DNA of 45,654 bases, taken from assembly GCA_034211275.1 (NCBI GenBank), contig JAXHTF010000034.1, positions 1 to 45,654 on the forward strand. The letters run 5' to 3'. The position numbers and the translations under genes were made by a program. Positions within the stretch are counted from its first letter, which is position 1. The number at the start of each line of letters is the position of its first letter. Shown here one piece after another: positions 24,441 through 33,164 of the stretch. The notes under the pieces were generated by a model. It was given only the letters and a program-made list of their open reading frames with translations. It was not told where the DNA came from and made no database searches. Source of the stretch: Acidobacteriota bacterium (lineage in GTDB: Bacteria; Acidobacteriota; Thermoanaerobaculia; Multivoradales; JAHZIX01).

Positions 24441-25117
24441 GCCTCCCCTTCCACGACATCTTGGGTTTCCCCATCTGGGGTGTCGGCGCCTTCGTCCGAG
24501 GAATCGACGGCTTCGCCGCCGGCGACGTCGCCCTCGGCCTCTTGCTCCGACACCTCGCCTCCCGGCACATAGAGATCGCCTTCCGGCGGGCGGCCCTCCA
24601 CGTGGGTGTTGCGAATGGTCAGCAGATAGGCCACCGCCTGCTCGACGCGGCGCGGCCCGAGCTGGCCGCCCCAGGCGGCCATGCCCTTGGAGGGAACGCC
24701 CTCCATGATCGTCTGCCGAATCTCCATCGGCGAGCCGCCGTGGAGCCAGTATTCATCGGTCAGGTTGGGGCCCACCAGGCCCTGGCCCTGATCGGCATGG
24801 CAGACCACGCAATAGGTCTGGAAGTGCGAGCGACCCTCCGCCACGGCGTCTTCCATGGTGGCCATCATCGCCAGGCTCTCGTTGGTCACGCCACCGGCTT
24901 CCAGCTGAGCCAGGCGGGCCTTCTCCGCCGCCCGCATGTCGGCCTCGTAGCGGCCGGTGGGATGGGGGATCACCGCCAGCGTGTGGAAGAGGATCCAGTA
25001 AGCGACGGAGAAGACGATGGAGCCGTAGAGGATCCACAACCACCAATTCGGCAGCCGATTGTCGAACTCCTGGATGCCGTCGTAGGTATGTTCGCGGACT
25101 TTGTCTTGTTCACTCAT
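24428..25117 (-). CDS. ccoP: cbb3 oxidase subunit III CcoP, mono-haem form
   Basis: 229 aa. The N-terminus has the usual TYDGIQEFDNRLPNWWLWIL membrane anchor. A single cytochrome c domain follows: YCVVCHADQGQGLVGPNLTD (haem at about residue 103-107), WLHGGSPMEIRQTIMEGV, MAAWGGQLG (axial Met). Classical CcoP has two CXXCH sites; here the second domain is replaced by an acidic, low-complexity tail of about 45 residues (VSEQEAEGDVAGGEAVDSSD...). It transfers electrons to CcoO/CcoN at the periplasmic face. Its start overlaps the ccoQ stop by 8 nt; its stop lies in a 16-bp repeat array. Confidence 0.95.
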   Translation of the reverse strand: MSEQDKVREHTYDGIQEFDNRLPNWWLWILYGSIVFSVAYWILFHTLAVIPHPTGRYEADMRAAEKARLAQLEAGGVTNESLAMMATMEDAVAEGRSHFQTYCVVCHADQGQGLVGPNLTDEYWLHGGSPMEIRQTIMEGVPSKGMAAWGGQLGPRRVEQAVAYLLTIRNTHVEGRPPEGDLYVPGGEVSEQEAEGDVAGGEAVDSSDEGADTPDGETQDVVEGEAAST

Positions 25118-25313
25118 CGGTGGAATCCTCCGGGCTTACGTCGACGACGGAGCCGTCGGACAGGGGGAGGTGGGCCATGTACTCGGGCATGGAGCTGTGG
25201 CGAAGCTGAACGAAGACCCAGTAGAGGATCGCGATGAACGCCGCCACGAAGAGCCCCAAGGCGATGATGGGCAGGATCAGGAGATGACTGTTGGCGTAGA
25301 ACTCTTGATACAT
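25110..25313 (-). CDS. ccoQ: cbb3 oxidase small subunit CcoQ/FixQ-like
   Basis: 67 aa from ATG at 25313 (MYQEFYANSHLLILPIIALG); extension upstream would only re-read the ccoNO 3' end in another frame. One membrane helix (ILPIIALGLFVAAFIAILYWVF) followed by a polar tail (QLRHSSMPEYMAHLPLSDGS). It lies between the fused catalytic subunit (TGAGATG junction) and ccoP (8-nt overlap), as CcoQ does in cco operons. CcoQ stabilises the complex and has no cofactor. Confidence 0.88.
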   Translation of the reverse strand: MYQEFYANSHLLILPIIALGLFVAAFIAILYWVFVQLRHSSMPEYMAHLPLSDGSVVDVSPEDSTDE

Positions 25314-25314
25314 C

Positions 25315-27780
25315 TCACTCTCCTCCCGAGGCCGAGGCCGTGCTGGCGGAGGCTGGCTCCGCCGGGTCAGCATCTGCGGACGGGGCCGGATCCGGATCCG
25401 CCGCTTCCGGGGACCCGCTAGTTGGAGGCCCGGCGGCCACCATCGGTTCCGGGCCGATGGGCTGCGGGCCCCGTCCCAAGCGTTGCAGGTAGGCGATCAA
25501 CGCCGTCATTTGGGAGCCGGGGTCGAGGTCCACCGACTGCGCCGCCAGGTCGTCGGTGATCAGCTTGGCTTGACTCTGCTGCATCGCCATGGCGTCCTCG
25601 ATCTCCTCCTCCGTATAGGGTACGCCGATCTTCTGCAGCGCCCTCATCTTGACCGCGGTGCCGGCCTGATCGACGCTGGTTTCGGCCAGGAAGTCATAGC
25701 TCGGCATGTTGGAACCCGGCGAAGTGGAACGCGGGTCCTGGAGATGGAGGTAGTGCCAGAGGTTGGCGTATTTGCCGCCGACGCGGTGGAGATCCGGGCC
25801 GGTGCGCTTGCTCCCCCACTGGAAGGGCGTGTCATAGACGAACTCCTGGAGGCGGGAGTATTCGCCGTAGCGCAACACCTCGTGGCGGAAGGTGCGGATC
25901 ATCTGGCTGTGGCAGACGTAGCAACCTTCGGCGATGTAGACGTCCCGGCCTTCCAGCTCCAGCGGGCTGTAGGGACGCTGGATGAAGTCGTATTGCTCCG
26001 GCGGCTGGGTGTGGGCGACCATGGCCGCATCCGCCTTGCCGTATTTGACGATGGTGGGGATGAGCTCCACCAGGCCGCCGATGAGCACCGCCACCAGCAC
26101 CAGCACCGTGAAGGCGGCCCAGTTGCGCTCGATCAAATCGTGCCAGTTGCCACCGGAGCGGTTCTTGGCGTAGACGAGGATGATGCCCACCACCAGGATC
26201 TCGATGAGCACCAGCGTCACGATGCTCGCCACGATGCCCGAGACGCCGAGCACGATGGTCGCCAGGATGACCACCAGCGAGACCAGCACCGGCGGCGAGA
26301 AGACCAGCCGGAAGAAACCCGGCTCCTTCGCGCGCTCCATCGGAACCTCGATCTCGACCTTCGCCGGGCTACCGGCGCGGATGGTGGCGAAGAGGTTGAA
26401 CAACAGCATGATCCAGCCCGCGAGATAGGCGAGGCCGCCCATCAGGCGCATGTGGTACATGTAGCGGGAAGCCACCAAGCCCTCGATGAAGTCCGGGAAC
26501 TTGAGGAAGCCGTCGGGGTCCATGGCGCGCCAGAACAGGCCCTGGCTGACGCCGCTGATCCACATGGAAACGACGTAGAGCAGGATGCCGAAGGTGCCGA
26601 TCCAGAAGTGGGCTTCGGCGAGGCGCTTGGAGAAGAGCTTGGTCTTCCACATCCGCGGCACCAGCCAGTACAGCATGCCCGCCGCCATGAAGCCGTTCCA
26701 ACCCAGGGCGCCGGAGTGCACGTGGCCGATGATCCAATCGGTGTAATGGCCGAGGGCGTTGACGCTCTTGATGGACAGCAGCGGCCCTTCGAAGGTCGAC
26801 ATGCCGTAGAAGGTCACCGCCACCACGTAGAACTTGATCACCGGGTCGGTGCGCAGCTTGTTCCAGGCGCCGCGGAGGGTCAGCAGGCCGTTGAGCATGC
26901 CGCCCCAGGAAGGAGCCCAGAGCATCAGGCTGAAGACCATGCCGAGGCTCTGCACCCAATCCGGCAGCGAGGTGTTCAGCAGGTGATGGGGCCCCGCCCA
27001 GATGTAGATGAAGACCAGCGACCAGAAGTGGACGATGGACAGGCGGTAGGAGTACACCGGGCGCTCAGCGGCCTTGGGCAGGTAGTAGTACATGATGCCG
27101 AGGATCGGCGTGGTCAGGAAGAAGGCCACGGCGTTGTGGCCGTACCACCATTGCACCAGGGCGTCTTGGGCGCCGGTGAAAATCGAGTAGCTGTGGAAGA
27201 GGGAGGTCGGGATCTGGAGGTTGTTGACGATGTAGAGCACCGCCACGGTGACGATGGTGGCGATGTAGAACCAGAGGGCAACGTAGAGGTTCTTCTCGTT
27301 GCGCTTCGCCAGCGTCCAGAAGAAGTTGACGGCGAAGGCCACCCACACCAGCACGACGGCGATGTCGATGGGCCAGATCAGCTCCGCGTACTCCTTGCTC
27401 TGGGTCAGGCCCAAGGGCAAGGTGACGGCCGCCGAGACGATAATCAGCTGCCAGCCCCAGAAGTGGAACCAGCTCAAGAAGTCGGAGCCCATGCGGGCCC
27501 GCGTCAAGCGCTGGGTCGAGTGGTAGATCCCCGCGAACATCATGTTGCCGACGAGGGCGAAGATCGCCGCGTTGGTGTGCAGCGGACGCAGCCGGCCGAA
27601 CTGCAGGAAACTGGTGTTGAAATTCATCTGGAAGAAGGAGAGCTGGCTCGCGACGAGCACGCCCGCCAGGAGCGCCACCGCCCCCCAGATCATGGTAGCG
27701 AGGCTGAAGGCCCGAACGATCGCGTCGTCGTACACGATGCGTCGGGTCATCGGTTTCGTAGCTTCCATTGAGGCTTCCAT
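25315..27780 (-). CDS. ccoNO: Fused cbb3 cytochrome c oxidase subunits I and II (CcoN-CcoO)
   Basis: 821 aa. CcoN part (about 1-470): all haem-copper ligands are present: H68 in RLRPLHTNAAIF (low-spin haem b), H215 in WWYGHNAVAF (CuB), H265/H266 in WAGPHHLLN (CuB), and H353/H355 in IGHVHSGALG (b3 and b). Tyr259 in LVFIYIWAGP fits the CcoN-specific cross-linked Tyr. Two to three helices link to the CcoO part, with its haem c site GCYVCHSQMIRT (about 620-624) and a PLELEGRDVY approach. An Ala/Pro/Asp-rich tail (about 775-821) ends the protein. Reduces O2 to water with high affinity. The N-O fusion is known in Bacteroidota and others. Confidence 0.97.
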   Translation of the reverse strand: MEASMEATKPMTRRIVYDDAIVRAFSLATMIWGAVALLAGVLVASQLSFFQMNFNTSFLQFGRLRPLHTNAAIFALVGNMMFAGIYHSTQRLTRARMGSDFLSWFHFWGWQLIIVSAAVTLPLGLTQSKEYAELIWPIDIAVVLVWVAFAVNFFWTLAKRNEKNLYVALWFYIATIVTVAVLYIVNNLQIPTSLFHSYSIFTGAQDALVQWWYGHNAVAFFLTTPILGIMYYYLPKAAERPVYSYRLSIVHFWSLVFIYIWAGPHHLLNTSLPDWVQSLGMVFSLMLWAPSWGGMLNGLLTLRGAWNKLRTDPVIKFYVVAVTFYGMSTFEGPLLSIKSVNALGHYTDWIIGHVHSGALGWNGFMAAGMLYWLVPRMWKTKLFSKRLAEAHFWIGTFGILLYVVSMWISGVSQGLFWRAMDPDGFLKFPDFIEGLVASRYMYHMRLMGGLAYLAGWIMLLFNLFATIRAGSPAKVEIEVPMERAKEPGFFRLVFSPPVLVSLVVILATIVLGVSGIVASIVTLVLIEILVVGIILVYAKNRSGGNWHDLIERNWAAFTVLVLVAVLIGGLVELIPTIVKYGKADAAMVAHTQPPEQYDFIQRPYSPLELEGRDVYIAEGCYVCHSQMIRTFRHEVLRYGEYSRLQEFVYDTPFQWGSKRTGPDLHRVGGKYANLWHYLHLQDPRSTSPGSNMPSYDFLAETSVDQAGTAVKMRALQKIGVPYTEEEIEDAMAMQQSQAKLITDDLAAQSVDLDPGSQMTALIAYLQRLGRGPQPIGPEPMVAAGPPTSGSPEAADPDPAPSADADPAEPASASTASASGGE

Positions 27781-27812
27781 GAGATCGGCCTTTCGTGAGT
27801 GAAAGATGGGTA

Positions 27813-28007
27813 TCAGCTTCCCGAGTTGGAAGGTACTCGGGCGGGTTGTTCGTCGAGAGAGTTTTCGGGCTCGTCCTGCTCCAGGGGCAGGAGGGACAGT
27901 CGGTCGCCGTGCTCGAAGTCGCCGGCGGCCAGGCGCAGCACGAAGAGCACCAGGCCGGCCACCCCCAGCAGAAGGCTGACGAAGAGGGTGACGATCAGGA
28001 TGTCCAT
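27813..28007 (-). CDS. ccoS: cbb3 oxidase assembly protein CcoS
   Basis: 64 aa with one membrane helix (VTLFVSLLLGVAGLVLFVLRL) and the family's start MDILIVTLFVSLLLG, then FEHGDRLSLLPLEQDEP. CcoS is needed for cofactor insertion into cbb3 oxidase. Its start overlaps the 3' end of ccoI by 13 bp, and ccoNO follows after 32 bp. Confidence 0.92.
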   Translation of the reverse strand: MDILIVTLFVSLLLGVAGLVLFVLRLAAGDFEHGDRLSLLPLEQDEPENSLDEQPARVPSNSGS

Positions 28008-30544
28008 CGCAGCGTCCTCCGGGCTAGGCGATGGCTGGTCAGCAGCACCACGGCGACGGAGCTGGCGGGCATCAGAATGGCGGCCACCACCGGGTCCACC
28101 ACCCCAGCGAAACAGAGCGAGACCGCGGCAAGGTTGTAGACCGCCGCGAAGAGTAGATTGCCGCGCTGGACGCGGTGGAGGTGGCGGGCCATCTCGATGG
28201 CGTGGCGCACCGCACCGATGCCGTCCCCGAGGAAGTAGAAATCCGCCTTCTGGGGCAGGATGGCGCGATCCACCGCCGGCGTCGCCTTGCAGTAGGCGGC
28301 GTCGAAGCTCGGGCTGTCGTTGAGCCCGTCGCCCACCATCAGGGTGTCGTGCTCGTCCAGCGCTGCCACGGCGGCGGCTTTTTGCTCGGGGGAGAGGTCC
28401 CCCTGCACGCGCTCCCGCGGCAGCTGCAGCTCATCGGCGACCCGCGCCACCTTGGAGCTCGTATCGCCGCTGAACAGGTAGACCGCCAGGCCCAGGTCCT
28501 GCAGCGCCTCGACCTCGGAGGAGGCGTCGGGGCGCAGATCTTCTTCGAATTCGAGAGCCGCCAGCGCCTCCCCGTCGAGGCCCAGCACTGCCCCCGGAAA
28601 GTTGTCGTCGGACGGGGCCATTGGCTCGCCAAGTCCGGAATTCCCCTGGCCGAGCACGAAATCCGGGCGCCCGAATCGATACTCCCCCGCTGCTCCGCGC
28701 CAGGTCAGCCCCTGGCCGGTGACTTCCCGCAGATCGTCGGCGGAGACGGAGCTCCCGGCGTCTGCCGAGGCCAGCGCAGCGTCCGCTGACTCACGGAAAG
28801 CCAGAGCCTCGGCGACGCAACGGCTCACCGGGTGGTTGGAGCGCGCCACCATGCTCCGCAGCACGGCGCGGTGCGCCGGTTCCAGACCTTTCAAGGCTTC
28901 GACTGAAGCTCGGCTCAGCCGCAGCTGCCCGCGGGTGATGGTGCCGGTCTTGTCGAAGACCACCTTGCGCAGGGCCAGGGCGCGGTCCAGGAAGCCGTCG
29001 TCCCGCAGCAACACGCCGAGATCCCGCAGCCTCCCGTGGGCCAGCTCGCGGCCCAAGGGCAGGCCCAGGCCGAGGGCACAGGGGCAGGTGACCACGAGGA
29101 TGGCGACGCTGGTTTCCACCGCCAGCTGAAGGCCGCCCCGCAGCCCCACCAGGAAGCCCACCGCCGCCACCGCAAAGACCAGCAGGACGTAGACCGACGC
29201 CACCCGATTCCACCACGCCTCGACGCCCCCCGCCGGGGCGGAGCTCGCTTTGGGCTCGCCTTCATCGCTGGTGATCAGATCGCCGCGGATCAGGTCCGTC
29301 AGGCGGGAGCCGGAGAAGTCCTCCCGGGCGGTGATGCGGAATCCGCGGCTGCCGGCGTTGAACGCCCCCGCCGGCACCACGTCCCCGGGGTGGGTCTCCA
29401 CCGCCGCCGCTTCGCCGGTGATCCAGTCGAGGGAGACCGTCGCCGCCCGGTGCAGCAGAATGCTCGCCACCGGCACCAGGTCGCCGGGAGCGATCCACAG
29501 CTCGTCCCCCGCCTCGATGGCGCTGACGGGAATCGCCTCCGGCATGCCGCCATCGAAGCGCCGGGTGAAGAGATCCGCAATGCCGGCGGAGGCGAGGAGG
29601 GCGTTGCGGTTGCGTTCCACCACCCGCTCCTGAAGCCAGCGGCCCACCAGCATCAGGGTGACGAAGATGGTGATGGTGTCGAAGTAAGCGGCGTGGGGTC
29701 CGTGGGCGAGATAGGCCCAGGTGGAACCGGCGAAGGCCAGCACCATGCCCGTAGCGATGGGCAGATCCAGATGGGCGATGCCCCGGCGCAGGCCGCGCCA
29801 GGCCGAGAGGATGAACGGTGATCCCCCCACCGCCAGGGCGAGGACCGCCCAGCCCAGGCTGAGCTGGCCCAGGAGCTCGAAGAGCGACGTCTCGTCCGCC
29901 GCCAGCCCCAAGTAATAGGCCAGGCTGTAAGTCATGACGTTCATCGACGCCGCGGCGCAGATGCCGATGCGGATGAGCAGGCCGCGGGAGCGGCGGGGCG
30001 CAGCCTTGCGCGGCGGCCCGAAGCGATAGCCGAAAGATTCGACCTCGTGAAGATAGTCCCGCAGGTCGCTCTGGGACGGGTCCCACAGCATGTCGACGCT
30101 GCCCACCGCCGGGTTGATACGCAATTGGCCGGCACCGGCGTGGCGGGCGAAGAGCTTTTCCAGCAGCCAGATACACGCGGCGCAATGGACCCCCTGGAGG
30201 TCGAGGCGCAGCCGCCGCAGGTTGGAGCCGGGGAGCTCCGGCGCCTGCTCCAGCACGGAGTCCAGCCAGTTGAGGCTGTCGCGCCGCAGCTGGGCCGGCG
30301 GCGCGGTGGGGCGGCGCCGCAGATCGTAATAGCGTTCGAAGCCCTGATCGTGAATCAGCTGGTAGACCGTGCGGCAGCCGCGGCAACAGAAGGGGCCGTC
30401 CTCCGCCCGCCAATAGGCCCCCAGGGGCAGTCCGCAATGGGCGCAGGCGTCGGGCCGCGGGGCTTCCCCCGAAGGCGGAGGCGCCGCCTCCGGCATCGAG
30501 GGCAGCGGGCAGGTGGCCCGCAGCTCTGGAGCAGCCAGGCTCAT
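27995..30544 (-). CDS. ccoI: Copper-translocating P-type ATPase for cbb3 assembly (CcoI/FixI)
   Basis: 849 aa. The N-terminus has the CcoI-specific Cys-rich head CAHCGLPLGAYWRAEDGPFCC, then an HMA domain with GVHCAACIWLLEKL. Membrane helices surround the CPC motif (TCPCALGLGLPLG). P-type ATPase core: TGEAAAVE (actuator), DKTGTITRG (phosphorylated Asp), SNHPVSRCVAEAL (HP) and VGDGLNDSPSFDAA (hinge). Exports Cu+ for insertion into the binuclear centre. Its ATG overlaps the stop of the CoxA-like gene (ATGA), which ties the cco genes to the upstream block. Confidence 0.95.
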   Translation of the reverse strand: MSLAAPELRATCPLPSMPEAAPPPSGEAPRPDACAHCGLPLGAYWRAEDGPFCCRGCRTVYQLIHDQGFERYYDLRRRPTAPPAQLRRDSLNWLDSVLEQAPELPGSNLRRLRLDLQGVHCAACIWLLEKLFARHAGAGQLRINPAVGSVDMLWDPSQSDLRDYLHEVESFGYRFGPPRKAAPRRSRGLLIRIGICAAASMNVMTYSLAYYLGLAADETSLFELLGQLSLGWAVLALAVGGSPFILSAWRGLRRGIAHLDLPIATGMVLAFAGSTWAYLAHGPHAAYFDTITIFVTLMLVGRWLQERVVERNRNALLASAGIADLFTRRFDGGMPEAIPVSAIEAGDELWIAPGDLVPVASILLHRAATVSLDWITGEAAAVETHPGDVVPAGAFNAGSRGFRITAREDFSGSRLTDLIRGDLITSDEGEPKASSAPAGGVEAWWNRVASVYVLLVFAVAAVGFLVGLRGGLQLAVETSVAILVVTCPCALGLGLPLGRELAHGRLRDLGVLLRDDGFLDRALALRKVVFDKTGTITRGQLRLSRASVEALKGLEPAHRAVLRSMVARSNHPVSRCVAEALAFRESADAALASADAGSSVSADDLREVTGQGLTWRGAAGEYRFGRPDFVLGQGNSGLGEPMAPSDDNFPGAVLGLDGEALAALEFEEDLRPDASSEVEALQDLGLAVYLFSGDTSSKVARVADELQLPRERVQGDLSPEQKAAAVAALDEHDTLMVGDGLNDSPSFDAAYCKATPAVDRAILPQKADFYFLGDGIGAVRHAIEMARHLHRVQRGNLLFAAVYNLAAVSLCFAGVVDPVVAAILMPASSVAVVLLTSHRLARRTLRWTS

Positions 30545-32139
30545 GGGCTCGTCACCCTCGAATCGCCGCCGAGCTCCCCACGAGCCATCTCAGGCTCACG
30601 GGCCCGATCTCCATCGACCAGGGAGGAAAAATCGTAGGCCTCGGTCCGGCGCTCCCCCAGCCATTCGCGGGTCGTGGCTCCCCACGGATTGGGCTCCGCC
30701 GGCACCTCGTGGAGAATCGAGGCCAGCAGATCCCAGCAGACCACCCCGAGGCCGAGAATCAGGAGCACCGAGCCCAGCCCGCTCACCGGCTCGAGCCTCG
30801 CCGCCGCTTCGCTGGAGAAGACGGTCAGGGACGACAGGCCGCGGCTGCCGGCGACCAAGCTCGGAACGAAGGCGAGCAAATAGCCGCCGAAGAGCAGGGC
30901 GGCCCCCAGGCGGCCCAAAGTCTCGCTGGTGGCCCGGCCCGTGAGCAGGGGCCACCAATAGTAGAGGCCGGTGATCAACCCGGCGACGGCACCGCCGCCC
31001 ATGAGGAAGTGCAGCTGAGCGGTGTCGAAGAGGGAGCCCTGGAGATAGCTGCCGGTGGACAGGGTGGCCAGGAAGATTCCCGCCAGGCCGCCGAGGGTGA
31101 TCAGCACCACCAGGTTGAGGGCATGGAGGAAGGCCGCAGAGAGCCGGATGGCGCCGCCGGCGAGGGTCGCGAGAAGGTTGTAGAGGAGCACCGTCGCGGG
31201 CACCATGGCGAGCAGGCTGATGCCGCTCTGGGCAGCCAGGAGCGTCGGCGCGGTGCCGTCGTTGACCAGCGCCACCCCGCTACCGCCCAGGGAAAGGACC
31301 GCCAAGGCGGCCAGGGACAGGGGATTGGAGCGGCCACCGGCGGGGGCCTTGCGGCTGAAGGTGGCGAGGACCTCGAAGGCCACGCCGATGGCGGGCAGGA
31401 CCACCACCGCGGCGCCGGCGTGGAGGATGAACTCGAAGAGCCGCTCGTAGGCGAGGGGATCCTGCGCCAGTCCTCCCGCCATCCCGGCACCGAAGACGCT
31501 GGCTCCCGTGACGCTCTCCAGGAAGAGCAGCAGGCCCAGGCTGGCCATGGCCACCGCCACCGCCAGCTGCACCGCAGCACCGCTCACCAGGGCCCACACC
31601 AGCACCGGCAACTCCGACAGCTGCAGATCCTCGGAGCGCTCGTAGACCACCGTCGCCAGCAAATTCAAGGCGCCGCAGACCAGGGCCAGGCCGAGAAGAT
31701 GGAGCCCCAGGGCCGCCGCGGCGAGGGGCCAGGACAGACCGCCGTCGGCAGGGGGAAGGCTGCGCAGCGTGCGGTCCACCGATCCCCCGAGGAGCGCCAG
31801 GGCGATCAAGACCCAGGACGCGAGATAGAGCTGCAGAGTGATGCGGTTGAGCGCCGGAAAGGCGAAGTTCTTGGCCCCCACCATGGGCGGCAGCACCAGC
31901 CCTCCGATGACCAGCGGCAGCGCCGGCAGAGCGAAGAGGAAGACCAGCACCAGGGCGTGGGCGGTGAGGGCACCGCCGAGGGCGTCGGCGCTGACCAAGG
32001 CTCCCCCGGAGCCGAAGAGCCCCGCCCGCAGCACGAAGGCCAGCTGCGCCCCCAGGAGGAGCGCCGCCAGCACCCCGCCGAGCTGGATGCGCGCGATGCG
32101 CACCGGGTCGGTGGTGGACCACCAGGAACGAGCATCCAT
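30541..32139 (-). CDS. Degenerate haem-copper oxidase subunit I (CoxA homologue without active-site ligands)
   Basis: 532 aa, twelve or so helices; start ATG 32139 overlaps the previous stop (TAATG). It aligns along its length with caa3/aa3 CoxA: TAHALVLVFLFALPAL, GGLVLPPMVGAKNFAFPALN, LLYNLLATLAGGAIRL, ITLGGLAGIFLATLS, GLYYWWPLLTGR. Low-spin haem ligands are kept (H61, H377). HPEVY is HAGAA (H240 kept, Glu and Tyr lost), the CuB HH pair is N293-D294, and the high-spin-haem His is Q375 (AQLHF for AHFHY). Spacing between these sites matches active oxidases. So it can hold one haem but neither CuB nor the reactive haem, and cannot reduce O2 by the known mechanism. The frame is intact; a structural or electron-relay role is inferred. 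Confidence 0.88.
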   Translation of the reverse strand: MDARSWWSTTDPVRIARIQLGGVLAALLLGAQLAFVLRAGLFGSGGALVSADALGGALTAHALVLVFLFALPALPLVIGGLVLPPMVGAKNFAFPALNRITLQLYLASWVLIALALLGGSVDRTLRSLPPADGGLSWPLAAAALGLHLLGLALVCGALNLLATVVYERSEDLQLSELPVLVWALVSGAAVQLAVAVAMASLGLLLFLESVTGASVFGAGMAGGLAQDPLAYERLFEFILHAGAAVVVLPAIGVAFEVLATFSRKAPAGGRSNPLSLAALAVLSLGGSGVALVNDGTAPTLLAAQSGISLLAMVPATVLLYNLLATLAGGAIRLSAAFLHALNLVVLITLGGLAGIFLATLSTGSYLQGSLFDTAQLHFLMGGGAVAGLITGLYYWWPLLTGRATSETLGRLGAALLFGGYLLAFVPSLVAGSRGLSSLTVFSSEAAARLEPVSGLGSVLLILGLGVVCWDLLASILHEVPAEPNPWGATTREWLGERRTEAYDFSSLVDGDRAREPEMARGELGGDSRVTSP

Positions 32140-33164
32140 TAGAGTGCCTCCCCCCCGTCGCTCAGGCTCTCGAGATAGGTGATGATGGCGTCGATCTCCG
32201 CGTCGCGAATCTGGCCGGCGAAGGGAGGCATGACCGGCTCGAAACCCTCTACCACCTGCGAGGTCGGGTCGAGGATCGAGCGGCGCACATAGTCCCCGTC
32301 GGCGATCTGGCTGCTGCCGTCGGCGAAGCGGCTCTCCCGCCCCATCAGCCCCTGGAAGGAGGGCCCGGTGAGGGGCGAGCCGTCGACGGTGTGGCAGACC
32401 AGGCATCCCTTGCGCTCCACCAGCACGCGGCCGGCGTCGAGGGGCGGCAGGGTCAAGAGGATGTCCGACTTGGACATCAACCACTGATCGAAATCCGCCG
32501 CCGAGTGCACCGTGACCACGGCCGGCGCGGTGGGAGACGATGCCAGGCTGGGACCGGCGCTGAGGAGCTCGTAGCTCCCCGGCTGGCTGGCCGCAAACCA
32601 GGCCTCGGTACTGACCCCGGCCTTGGCGTTCCTACGCACCCGGAACGCCGGGATGGTGACGGACACCGGCGCGTCGGCGGTCTGCACCGTGAGGCGCACC
32701 GGGCGTTCGCTGGGAACGTGCAGCTCGTCCGTCTCGACGTCGGCGGAATAGCGGAAGGTCAACCCCTCCGGCCCCCGAAGGGCTTCCACGGTGAGGGCGT
32801 CGGTGGGCGCCACCGAGGCGTCCAGATAGCCTCTGACGCCCATGGCGAAGACGGCCACCACGAAGACCAAAGAGAGCAAGACCGCCAGGCCGCGGTAGAG
32901 GCCCCGGTCCGCCATCTGCCGCCCCACCTGGTCGTCGTCCCGGCGCAGATTCATGAACAGGATCACGTCGAGGGCGAAGAGCAGCCCCAAGAAGACCGTC
33001 GCCGCAAAGACCATCAGGACGGTGAAATGAAGGTCGACGGTCTCCGCCACCTGCGCCGCCGCCTCCGGCAACCAGCCGTCGGCGGTTACCGGCGCCGCGG
33101 CGAGAAGAGCGGGGATCGGGAGCATGATTCTGGCTAGCGTGCCGCCCGTCATCTGAGCTCTCAT
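32139..33164 (-). CDS. CuA-less CoxB homologue with fused cytochrome c
   Basis: 341 aa; ATG 33164 overlaps the upstream stop (ATGA). After a signal-like segment come two membrane helices (FTVLMVFAATVFLGLLFALD, LAVLLSLVFVVAVFAMG), a cupredoxin domain and a class I cytochrome c domain (GCLVCHTVDGSPLTGPSF, axial M312 in VMPPFAGQI). The cupredoxin aligns with caa3 CoxB (IPAFRVRRNAKAG, QPGSYELLSAGPS), but the CuA His is V167 and CAEYC is S202-AGP-S206, with the later His and Met also lost; the Trp-rich box before it reads RGPEGLTF. CuA cannot form. CyoA of quinol oxidases also lacks CuA, but it does not carry cytochrome c. Likely partner of the degenerate CoxA next to it. Confidence 0.9.
   Translation of the reverse strand: MRAQMTGGTLARIMLPIPALLAAAPVTADGWLPEAAAQVAETVDLHFTVLMVFAATVFLGLLFALDVILFMNLRRDDDQVGRQMADRGLYRGLAVLLSLVFVVAVFAMGVRGYLDASVAPTDALTVEALRGPEGLTFRYSADVETDELHVPSERPVRLTVQTADAPVSVTIPAFRVRRNAKAGVSTEAWFAASQPGSYELLSAGPSLASSPTAPAVVTVHSAADFDQWLMSKSDILLTLPPLDAGRVLVERKGCLVCHTVDGSPLTGPSFQGLMGRESRFADGSSQIADGDYVRRSILDPTSQVVEGFEPVMPPFAGQIRDAEIDAIITYLESLSDGGEAL

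Noticed and set aside
25483-27771. 762-codon plus-strand open frame
   Set aside because: Exact antisense shadow of ccoNO; His/Asp/Glu/Gln-rich with no hydrophobic or domain pattern.
30541-32139. Idea that the ligand-less CoxA is an NO reductase or a sequencing-error product
   Set aside because: NO reductases keep all haem histidines and the metal-site histidines, which are missing here. Frame errors are unlikely because flanking motifs stay in register and four separate ligand positions are substituted without any disruption.
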